64,000 nt of DNA, taken from contig CM072516.1 of assembly GCA_036898135.1 (NCBI GenBank), positions 64,342,982 through 64,406,981 of the forward strand. The letters run 5' to 3'. A program made the translations under genes and the position numbers. Below the pieces are notes generated by a model, which saw only the letters and a list, made by a program, of their open reading frames with translations, did no database searches and was not told where the DNA came from. This document shows positions 38,301 through 46,200 of this stretch, one piece after another (the stretch's first letter is position 1; every line of letters starts with the position of its first letter). The DNA comes from Oncomelania hupensis (lineage: Eukaryota > Mollusca > Gastropoda > Littorinimorpha > Pomatiopsidae).

Positions 38301-39611
38301 CAAGCTGACTGATTTGTCGGGATCCAGTTTTTGCTACAACCTTCTGTGGCTTTTGTGAGGTCGTCAGCCCTGTCTCGTCCAAATTGAATATTCGGTCAGG
38401 GGTAAGGCCCAGTCGTTCATACAGCTCTTGAAGTTTAGTGAAGAAAGAGCGCACATTCTCTGCTGTGAAACTTCTAGCACGAGCAAGGCTCACTGCTTCT
38501 GGAATTCTGTAACTCAAACAACTATTCCTCTTTAAGAAAGACATAAGCCAGTCTTTTCCAGCGAGCTGAGTTTTATGCCAAGCATGCGGGACGGTGTTGT
38601 TGTTGCGACATGCAAACTGATAAGCAAGCTTTCTTATTGTTTGTCCGTCCAATGGGAAACCCATCTGTGAGCATGTTATGATATAGTCCACCAGCTCATT
38701 TTCTTCTTTGTCATCAAAGATTCGCCTGCTACCACACGTATCATGAAACGGCTTGGGCTGATAGTTAGGGTTTGCCTTTTTTTTAATGGAATGGCGGCGT
38801 AAACTTTCTCGGTTTAGGTTGAACTGATCAGCGGCTTTTCTTATGGAGAGACCATTTTGTATGGCTTCAAGGGCTTCATTCATCTGGCTGGTAGTAGGCT
38901 CTTTCCAAAGGCCTTTTCTGCGGTAATGCCGAACCATCCTGAAAATCAGACACACATCATATTTTAAATAGCATCGTCTGCGTTCAACATAATACTCTTG
39001 CATAAGATGACTGCTCCATAGGGCAGTTTGAGATGTAGAATATCTCCGTGACGTCACAAGAATGTTGTGATTAATTGGAATGTCACTCAAGTCTGTCTTT
39101 CATTCTGGTCCAGCACGTATCCAACAACAAGCTATCACAATCAAACATGAGTCAAGATGGGGTAGGTTGTGCCTACATGGGGTAGGTTGTGTCTCTGTGG
39201 GGTAGCTTGTGTCAGTGACATACAATGCCCCTGCTCAACCTGCCCCACAGGGGGTGGTCTTATTCAACCTTGCTTCATTCAGAGCAATAAATATTTCCTG
39301 TTTTAGAAGTTTTGTCATCATGAGCTAGATTCATTAAAGTATGTAATAAAACAAACAAGTTTGAAACTTATTATTTAGTACACAAGCCACACAAAGAATT
39401 TCAAAAAGACAAATGCTTACTTTCAGCAGAGAATCACTTGAGTGTGTTGCCTCTCCGTGTGCTGTCGTGCAAATGGCGGGAATAAACTTATGTTTTTATG
39501 GAAAACTGGTTTTATGGATCGGAAAACGAAACAAAACAGGAAATAAACCAAATTAATGACATATTATTGCTACTGACATATGCTGCCTCGTGACATAAGG
39601 CGCCCCACCCT

Positions 39612-39689
<78 letters not shown>

Positions 39690-39736
39690 GGTGTGATCGT
39701 TGTTGATTGTCTGGACGTTCTTTCTTGAAGCTAGAG

Positions 39737-39807
<71 letters not shown>

Positions 39808-39899
39808 TTAGCTGGGCCTGTAATAAATGTTCAGACGAGTTGACTGAGGCGAATTGACAGTTTTGCGTATCGTCGTGCACCCAGAGAGGGTGAGTGAGT

Positions 39900-39969
<70 letters not shown>

Positions 39970-42501
39970 TTAGCTGGGCCTGTAATAAATGTTCAGGCGA
40001 GTTGATATATAAATATTACAAAAGGAAATTTGTAAGAGGTGCTTATTATAACCGCCAAAGTGCCTATATATTAGTCATATTGATATAGGCACTTTGCTGT
40101 CGCCTTATTGAAACTCCACTATACTACTGCTGAGCTATTTATATTATTGATTACCATAAAATATAATTTTACAAAAATTACTTGATTAATGCCCCCCTTT
40201 GGCTTTATACTTCCTGTATCTAGCTTTTATCACGCTTTGTTTTAAGGGACAAAACTGAGTTGGTTCCGAGCACAGACAAGTGTGGCGCCGGTTGTGCTGG
40301 ACGCATTTTGTCTACTCCGTCTTTGTACCCCGAACTCTCGCACCCTGAGCACCCACCCACCCACTTAGATTTAAACTCTCTAGACACTCTCTTTAGGCTG
40401 GGTTAGTTTCATTTAACATCTCTGTGTGAAAAACACAAAATGAAAATAAATTTAAGGGACAATGTTTTAAATTTGTGTGGGATAACCTCATAGTTAAGTC
40501 TTTAAAAATGATGTTAAATACAAAAGCAAACTTTTAATACTTATGACTTATGCACAAATGCATTTTTAATTATGTTAAATACAGCACTAGCATAATTTAT
40601 ATTTGAAATATAAAGTATAAACAATTGCATTCCAAGATGTATTGCAAACAACAGAGAAAACTACTGTTCTTTTACTGCAAGGAAAACATTTCTAATAAAA
40701 CTTTTCCAATTACAGTACTGTATTAGTATTACTATTAAGATAATGTATTGTGTGCAGTACTATGAAAGGCCTACAAACTCTAAATAATACTAAGTATCTT
40801 TTTATGTTATTATTATATTATAAATCATCTTTAACAATAACAGACAGTGAATAGAGGGTTATACCCGAGTAGAGTGCAGTAGAAACGCTATGGATGATTA
40901 TCTATATAGAGGGTAGCAAATTAATTTAATAGATTTCATGATTTTTTTATGACTGATATAAGCAAAATAAAATAAATAAAATAACTAGATAGACAGTCAC
41001 AGATAGAACGAGTATAGATAGATAAATAGAAAAGGACTGGGAAAGAGTAACAATGGTAAAGGAAAATAGTAGAATCCAACCCTGAAACGAATTGTCAGAC
41101 GCTCGCGCGGAGCCACTGCGATATCGAGGATCCAAAGATGTAGGCGAGTTGACTGAAAACGAGAATCCAACCCGTTCCTTACAGTTGACAATGAGGCGTA
41201 TCGTCGTGCACCCGTTGTTGCATGATATTTTATCGTAATTCTTTCAAAGTGCAAGAATAATGCCTGCTAGCGACAATAGCGAACGTGAACTAGAATACGA
41301 GTTCCAATATGGCGGCACATTGGGCTTCATACAGAGCTAGCCAGGGTATATCCATTTCTCGCGGCGCGAGTAACTAACCCTAACCCGTTCCTTAAACACT
41401 ATAAATTACTAATAGGCCTAAATGACAATATCGCGCGATATTGAGGATCCAAAGATGTAGGCGAATCGACTGAAAACGAGGTGAGGCGAGTCGTCTGTAG
41501 GTGAGTCGTCATACATTCGGCAACGTTAGGCGACTTGACTTAATGTTCAGGCGAGTTGACTGAAACGAGTTGACAGTGAGGCGAATCGACCTGCACCCGG
41601 ATTACTCAGTTTAATATCATTAGCAGACCGGCTGAAATTGACTGCCAAACACCCGGCCAGTTCTGCCATTGCCAACAACAACAAACAAAACAAAACAATC
41701 CCGCCCACACCTGTCCCCACCCCCCTCCAAGGAAAATAAAATAAACAAAAATTAAAATAAAAATATTTTAAAACCCAAACAAAATGTTTTTGTTTGAAGC
41801 GGCTAAAATAATAAGTAGCAGACAAAAGCATTGCCAACGTGTCCAACATCAACATGTCACGTTTCCATTTTTATCTGGTACTTACGCACTCAATTCCAGC
41901 AAAACGCTTTTCAAACTCAAGCCCTGACTGCTCTTTTGTTTAAACACTTGAGAAATTTGAGGAACTTTTTCCACCAGGCAGCCCAAGATAACTGTGGCAC
42001 TAAGAATATCACACAAAGTGTGCAGCATGTTGTTTGCAGCAGACGACATTTTCGCAGGAGGTCAAACTCGTGCACGTCTAGAAACCTAAATATTCCAGTC
42101 TCATATTGGATATCAGAGCATGAAAAGGCCTACACACTTAAACTGTGACTATTTCAATAGCAGAACTGAAAGATTCCTGAAACACAGTATGATTCCAGAT
42201 CCAAACTGGAACAGACACAACATCGTCCATTATCGGAATACTTATTTGTGTACAGGTCAAAGTTTAGTAAGTTTGCCCCATTTGCTCAAAATATTATTGC
42301 AAATGTATATGTCAATCATGAAAGTTTGACTTACGCTATAACGTTCAAAATAAGACCATTGAGACTCATTCCTCTGCCATTCTTCTGCTTGAGAATAAGA
42401 GAAATCTGAGGCATCTTCATGATGATACACAGAGACACTACAGACACACTGAGAACGTTGCATATAACAGACGTTACATTGCTGTCCGTTTCGGCCGCCA
42501 T
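29106..42501 (-). CDS. SLC66A3-like: SLC66A3/PQLC3-like PQ-loop membrane protein, complete (213 aa, six exons)
   Basis: Exons in coding order: 42501-42335, 32723-32641, 32224-32152, 31207-31141, 30301-30181 and 29236-29106. All junctions are GT-AG and the phases close to exactly 214 codons including TAA. The first PQ-loop repeat has [19 protein letters not shown] (residues 29-47, PQ at 31-32). The second has [20 protein letters not shown] (139-158), where the proline is replaced by Leu, as I recall for PQLC3. Other blocks are [17 protein letters not shown] and [14 protein letters not shown]. About seven hydrophobic helices and a basic tail (RPKKKAE) are visible. Vertebrate PQLC3 is about 200 residues, so length fits. 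SLC66 proteins sit in endolysosomal or ER membranes; the substrate of A3 is poorly defined. The start at 42501 has a strong context (AGGATGG); two upstream in-frame ATGs are weaker. Intron 1 is 9.6 kb and full of transposons. Confidence 0.9.
29480..30107 (+). mobile_element. L2/CR1-type LINE 3' end with hairpin and (ATT)n tail
   Basis: A 154-codon open frame (29480-29944) reads [20 protein letters not shown], then [20 protein letters not shown], then [15 protein letters not shown] and [14 protein letters not shown], the standard C-terminus of CR1/L2-like RT proteins. The 3' UTR ends with GTAAAGCGCTTTGTGATTTT, GGAAAGCGCTGTATAAATT and (ATT)n at 30088-30107. It is inserted antisense in intron 5 of the SLC66A3-like gene. 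It is 5'-truncated, but this part of the frame is intact. Confidence 0.88.
30822..30900. repeat. CA-rich imperfect microsatellite
   Basis: ACAC repeats interrupted by GCATGC and CTCA units, in intron 4 of the SLC66A3-like gene. Confidence 0.8.
31441..31665. repeat. Compound CA/TG microsatellite region
   Basis: Alternating (CA)n, (TC)n, (TG)n and (CA)n tracts lie directly upstream of the LINE fragment at 31709. Cys/Val-rich or His/Thr-rich ORFs here are artefacts. Confidence 0.85.
31709..31998 (+). mobile_element. LINE 3' end, same family as 1-1672
   Basis: Starts at CATGCTCACAGTGGTGAAGA (the coding end, [12 protein letters not shown]) and runs through the 3' UTR to a GATAAGATAGGATAGGG tail at about 31977-31998. 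It contains a stop (CACATGA) and other decay. Confidence 0.82.
32842..32898. repeat. (AG)n microsatellite
   Basis: Dinucleotide tract upstream of a second (AG)n tract at 32949-32986. Both border the modular repeat island at 32998. Confidence 0.95.
32998..33160. repeat. Modular GACGAYTCGCCT repeat array, left side of island
   Basis: GTGTATGACGACTCGCCT, AAGACGACTCGCCTCACCTC, AGTCGATTCGCCTGAGTG and similar 12-20-bp modules follow one another with small variations. Related modules in inverted orientation lie at 39826-39880, 41137-41170 and 41450-41610, and the direct set at 35395-35430. Confidence 0.7.
33690..34230. repeat. Degenerate tandem repeat (nested ~90/190-bp units)
   Basis: Recurring phrases in fixed order: CAGTGATGTTnGTT, CTGTGATAATTGTATAT, TTTATTCTTTGGACTTTGG, TACACACTAGTGTACTCATG and TTTGTATTTTGTGGAC. 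At least three larger units start near 33698, 33830 and 34065, with extra partial copies of the GGAC...ACACACTAGTGTACT half-unit. No ORF. Confidence 0.7.
34919..35273. repeat. Two-copy tandem duplication (~170-190 bp units)
   Basis: Unit 1 (34919-35100) and unit 2 (35116-35273) both run from ATTTATTTTAAAACA through TTTTTATTGCACATGAA to AAAACCTTTATTCCTTCTTT. Unit 2 has small deletions. Confidence 0.75.
35310..35504. repeat. Left arm of a long inverted repeat flanking the pogo-like element
   Basis: Contains (TC)n, TCACTCACTCACTCACCCTC, GGGTGCACGACGATACGC, CAACTCGCC, TATTACAGGCCCAGCTAAC, a second short (TC)n, and AAGAACGTCCAGACAATCAA to CACACCTGC. The same blocks recur in reverse complement and mirror order at 39688-39966. 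The arms differ in dinucleotide length. Confidence 0.85.
36612..37334 (-). CDS. Second ORF of the pogo-like element, putative cysteine peptidase, 240 aa
   Basis: Begins 10 nt after the transposase stop, in a different frame (+1). The first 27 residues are Lys/Arg-rich and include [10 protein letters not shown], repeating the transposase tail (KQKKTQKK), so the linker DNA is a small tandem repeat. The core has GWHQGQ (Q46), [10 protein letters not shown] (C60), [15 protein letters not shown] (85-99) and YIFDSHSR (D184, H186). A Gln, a Cys at the start of a helix, and a late Asp-x-His are the layout of papain-like deubiquitinating peptidases, and recall suggests the C76-type fold. The reading frame is complete, and TGA/ATG proximity (ATGA overlap at the stop) suggests termination-reinitiation or a spliced product. 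Function is inference. Confidence 0.6.
   Translation of the reverse strand: MRRKERKKNEKKGTQKTQKKAPPARRRLPDSCATKPASVVKAGWHQGQTIFSSCSRGRHCVAMDVAAACYATIKPVESWVTSDLNDIMLNGDALYREIASNQPSNITGFLMVSDVPDCITAFNEKFSVATMPASYGIWMPDNKENSRSSLKSSLTRVQSPAAVIIMKETAIVLLKTHNALYIFDSHSRCDQGLPTSRGRAVLLSFASSDDLMDYFQNVIEQFDATPFPYEITPILTAKVM
37345..38937 (-). CDS. pogo-like DDE transposase, 530 aa, intact
   Basis: Domains: an N-terminal psq-type helix-turn-helix (residues about 15-50, [20 protein letters not shown]), a second CENP-B-type DNA-binding helical region (about 75-145, with [11 protein letters not shown]), then a DDE_1 nuclease. Catalytic acidic residues are D187 (in IFNLDETG), D296 (in LLMDNHESH) and D335 (in [14 protein letters not shown]), giving 38 residues between the second and third. 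The closing motif [15 protein letters not shown] is typical. A Pro-rich linker and a C-terminal AT-hook (RKRGRPPGR) follow, then a Lys/Gln tail. The frame extends 51 codons further upstream to 39090, but MVRHYRRKG at 38937 sits just after a TTTTCAG acceptor-like site and matches family starts, so I prefer it. There is no stop or frameshift, so the source was recently active. Confidence 0.9.
   Translation of the reverse strand: MVRHYRRKGLWKEPTTSQMNEALEAIQNGLSIRKAADQFNLNRESLRRHSIKKKANPNYQPKPFHDTCGSRRIFDDKEENELVDYIITCSQMGFPLDGQTIRKLAYQFACRNNNTVPHAWHKTQLAGKDWLMSFLKRNSCLSYRIPEAVSLARARSFTAENVRSFFTKLQELYERLGLTPDRIFNLDETGLTTSQKPQKVVAKTGSRQISQLVSHERGQHVTLLGIVNAIGNAVPPCLIFPRKKFLPTMVTGAPPGTKGMCHSSGYMTTELFLECLQHIVKYAHCSPTRKVVLLMDNHESHLSLDAVDFCKEQLQQGIVVLTFPPNCTHRLQPLDCSVFGPFKTAYNKACNAWMCNHPNQPMTIHYVAEVVGHAYPKAFTMANITAGFKSTGISPLDPNVFDDSDFLASPSCGPATDTGHERTDVDDDPVAPPTQPTTNERHRSPSPIHPQPADAALTTYPPPPPTASEQPQGSNEENQRISPEMIRPYPIPPRCESRKRGRPPGRCAIMTDTPEKELLATAKQKKTQKK
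39614..39686. repeat. (TA)n microsatellite at the right end of the pogo-like element
   Basis: About 36 TA units between the transposon end and the right arm of the inverted repeat. It supplies the TA target. Confidence 0.95.
39688..39966. repeat. Right arm of the long inverted repeat
   Basis: Mirror of 35310-35504: GCAGGTGTGATCGTTGTTGA, ACGTTCTTTCTTGAAGC, (AG)n at about 39738-39804, GATGTTAGCTGGGCC, the modules GACGAGTTGACTGAGGCG and GTATCGTCGTGCACCC, GTGAGTGAGTGAG, then (AG)n at 39905-39966. A further copy of GATGTTAGCTGGGCCTGTAA follows to about 40008. Confidence 0.85.
40020..41130. other. AT-rich intron sequence, no element recognised
   Basis: No coding exon or recognised repeat. A few tRNA-like words near 41085-41130 (ACGCTCGCGCGGAGCCACTG) could be a decayed SINE head on the minus strand. 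Confidence 0.35.
41137..41610. repeat. Modular AGGCGARTYGACT repeat array, right side of island
   Basis: Contains two copies of GAGGATCCAAAGATGTAGGC (41127 and 41443), each followed by GAGTTGACTGAAAACGAG or GAATCGACTGAAAACGAG, then GAGGCGAGTCGTC, GTAGGTGAGTCGTCATAC, GCGAGTTGACTGAAACGAG and GAGGCGAATCGACCTGCACC. These are reverse-complement relatives of the array at 32998-33160. Confidence 0.7.
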
Positions 42502-43287
42502 CCTGACCCTGTTCGATAACAAACCTGTCATTGACACCTGCTGGTGGCATTGGTTATAAAATAACATAAAATGTGTTTTGGGCATGGATGGGGCAGACCA
42601 CTTCCATTTTCTTATTAGGAAAATTTACGTATCGTACATCAGCCATAGAAACTGTGCACAGCAGTTATATATTTATTATTTTTATTTTTATTTTTAATCA
42701 TTTAATCTACAAAGATGGTATAAGCTTTCCAATAACGGAACATGCGGTTTGGAATCTGTATCCTTAATGATTTTCGTCTGCTACGTGTGCGTAAACTCTT
42801 GTAACTTAAAGGTAATATTTTTCATATATTCACAAATGTAATAATTCACTACTTGTAGAACACCTCGCTAGAAAACAACTAAATAATGATAAATGAACTA
42901 AAATATTAATGATTTGTAAGGCTCTGATAAGCTTACCGCATTATTTGTTTGCCCTGTGCTAAATAAATGCCGTTATTGTTTTGGGTTAGAGATTAACTTT
43001 GTTACTAATGGGATACAAAATAAAAGCAGCAGGCTGGGAAGGGTGTAATGAGTTCAAGAGAGAAGCCAGAATGGAACATTCTCCTCTACGAATCGTTATG
43101 ACTGGAGTGCCACAGAATTCCGAGTGTGACTTGTATCACACTTAGACTTGTGGTAGTTATTTTGTGTACTGTGCGAGACAAATGCGAGTAACGCATTTGA
43201 TGGATGTGTCCCAAACATTGATGTCAACACAGTCATACTCATCAGTCATCTGATAGTGAAACTTCATTGTACTGAATACCTGCAAGC
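42502..43287. promoter_or_regulatory. Divergent promoter region between the SLC66A3-like and TTC39-like genes
   Basis: The two start codons face away from each other 786 bp apart, with no recognised repeat between them. A shared bidirectional promoter is inferred from this geometry. No clear TATA box or other core motif was assigned. Confidence 0.45.
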
Positions 43288-46200
43288 ATGGCTTCAAATA
43301 TTGTACCAGGTGATGAAACAGCGGACAGTGATCAGGAACAGGATGTAAGTTGATTAATTCTATTAAGGTGTGTGTGTCTAAGCATTTTATTTATTTTATC
43401 CCTAACCCCTTCTCCCCTCTCGATCTCCCCCTGAAGTCACCTAACTGCATGTTTTGGGAAATTATAATGATGATGATGATGTCCACTTGTATGGCGCACA
43501 TATCCATGCTGGCAGCATGCTCAGGGCGCAGGGGGTTGGGGAAAAAGAGTGAAAAAAAAAAGAAAAAAAGAAAAGAAGAACTTCTCGAGCTATGTATACA
43601 CTCAAAAATAGTCAAAAAAGATACGTCTTCAGACGCCTCTTGAAAGAGTCCAGTGTCTCTATGACTCTCAAGTCCTGGGGGAGAGTGTTCCACAATGCTG
43701 GGCCACAGTGGGAGAAGGAGCGGTGACCCAAGCGCCTCTTCCTGTGACCATCCACACTTGGAACGGACAACATAAACTGGGAAGAGGAGCGAAGGCGCCT
43801 TGAGGGTTTGTGGGTAGGGACAATGTCTCTCAAGTACCGGGGAGAGGTGGGGTCATGGACACACTTGTAGCACAAGGAGAGGACTTTGTGGTCAATTCTC
43901 TTCTTGACTGGTAGCCAATGAAGTTGTCGGAGAACCGGAGTAATATGGTCGGTCTTCTTGCTGCGGGTGACAATTCTGAACATTTGCAGTAAGTCAGTCA
44001 GATACATGTGTTTTATTCATGAACAGGTTTTTACCTTCGTTTGGACTTTTTTTTACAAAATGACTTAAGTTTTTTTGTTTTTTTTAAAATAGAGAAAGAA
44101 GCAAATAACTTGCAAAAGACAGAAATTGTATCCATTGAGTAGAGGAGTTGGACTTATTCTTAAATAAATTGATCATGATTTGTATTTATTCATTGGTATA
44201 AATAGTACTTTTGTTTTTATACTTGGCCAGTGTTGTACACTTGAAAAAGGTTTTTAATAAAACCGAAAATGTGTATTATTTCCTTGAGAATTCTGAGTTT
44301 TTTATTTCTTTTCTTAAAAGACATAATTTTGGTATATTAGAGTCAAAGTCATGCATGCTTGAATCCAGAAACACTGCGGAAGATGATTTGGGGGAAAATT
44401 AAGTATAAAGAATAAAAAGTACTTTGAAATTAAAGTCATATATTATAACTTTTGAATCAGAATACTAGAAAACATTGTAGGTCTACATGTTTTGGATATA
44501 TATAACCAAGAAGGCCTACAGATTGTTTTTACAACATTAGTACAAAACACAAAATCCAGATTGGTTTTCAGAAACCTACAGGAAGTCCCATTTCTCACTT
44601 CGTCGATGTAAAACCACACATTTTATGAAACACGTGAATAAATCAATAATGTTGTAAATGCAATTTGTACTATATTTTGTTGGTCATTTTGATATCTTAA
44701 AGTTAAACATGCATAAAGTTCTAAAAGTTAGCAAGTAGTATCATTTTTTTTAGGTCGCCAGGCGGGCTGGCTCAATTATAAAGTGAGGTCGCCAGAGCCG
44801 GTTTTAAGTCGCCCCGGGCGACCGCTAAATCTCACTCCTGAAATACTAAAAGTTAAATGCTGAGTTTTGAGTAGGTGGTGTATATTTCCAGTCTTCATAA
44901 ATAATGCCGCCAAGTCTCCAGTAGACTCATTACCATCTCAGGCATCTGTCTGAGAGCAGCCCCTTTCAACATCACCATCATCCAGGTTTATGCCCCAACA
45001 TCAGAATATGATGACAGCGAAGTGGAGGATTTCTATGAATATCTACAGACTATCCAGTGTCCTTGACCACGTGCAGAAGAAGGAAATAGTCATAGTGCGA
45101 CTGGAATGCCAAGGTTGGCCAAGATGCTCACCACAACTGGGGAGACATATGTGGAACCCACTGCAACAACGAGACAAATGACAGAGGTCTGAAACTCTTG
45201 GAGTTTGCCAGATACAACAAGCTGATACTGGCAAACATGCTTGGTCTCCACAAAAAATCCAGACGATGAACATGGCACATTCCTGGCGGGGAGCATCACA
45301 ACCAGATTGACTACATCATGGTCAAGACACGCTTCAGATCAAGCATCAACATTGGCAGGACATGCACTTTTCCAGGAGCAGACATGGGAAGTGATGACGA
45401 TCTCATGATGATGTCCTTCCAGCTCCACTTGAAGAGAGTAAAAACAGCAAAGTGCACCAGACTGAAGTTCGACCTGGACCAACGGCAAGACCCAAAGGTT
45501 GCAGGAAAATTCCAAGCCACAATTGGAAGGAAATTTGCACCACTGCTCATTTTGGGAGCTGGTGAAGTAGATCTATGTCAACTCAGCTGTGACACATGCC
45601 GCCACTGAGATCCTTGGCAAGCACCGGCCAAAGAAGAAGCCGTGGATCACACCTGAACTTTTGGACCTGTGTGATAAACAAAGAGAGATGAAAAAGAAAA
45701 ACAACACCTCACAGGGAGCTGATGCCTACCGAAAAATCAACAATGACATCCGAAAATGGCGAAAAGGCATGAGCAGAGCAAAGGAGAACTGGATAGAAGA
45801 TCAATGCCAGAATATAGAGAACAGTCTGACCAAGAACAACAGCAAGAAGGCCTACCAGACTATGAAGCGGCTGACAAGTGTTAAACAGCTTAAGGTCTCC
45901 ACGACCCAAAGCAAGCCTGGCATATACCTTACAGAAGAACAATGGTTGCTGAAAACAGAGAAAGATGGAGTACATGCTGGTTAAACGATCATTGTGGTGC
46001 CCCAACGTCCTTTGAGTTATAGGACAGGTGTAGATTTGTTTGTTGTTTTTTTAAAACAACATTCTCATGACATATATTACTGGAAATAATGCAATTGTGA
46101 TATGAAATTCATAAATATATATTATGTTTATAATTGTAATTTGTATTAGTTGTATTTGACCTTTGCATGATTTATTTAATTTTTACTTGTCATCATGTAC

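Larger units (their letters stand above)
35598..39613 (-). mobile_element. pogo/Tigger-like DNA transposon, 4.0 kb, TA target site
   Basis: Inverted ends share GGAGGGTGGGGC followed by a CCTT.TG.CA continuation (left from 35599, right ending 39613), and both are flanked by TA within TATATA runs, as expected for the IS630-Tc1-mariner/pogo group. Two minus-strand ORFs lie inside: a DDE transposase (38937-37345) and a second protein (37334-36612). Subterminal GGGGTAGGTTGTG-type motifs recur near both ends (35790-35830; 39157-39255). The element inserted in intron 1 of the SLC66A3-like gene, same strand, and inside the loop of an older inverted repeat. Confidence 0.85.

Noticed and set aside
37514..38358. 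Several plus-strand ORFs within the pogo-like element
   Set aside because: Shadows of the intact minus-strand transposase. Composition and motifs support only the minus frame.
44755..44825. GC-rich GGTCGCC repeats that could be a short element
   Set aside because: Only a few GGTCGCC/GGCGACC words without clear ends or a second copy in the window.
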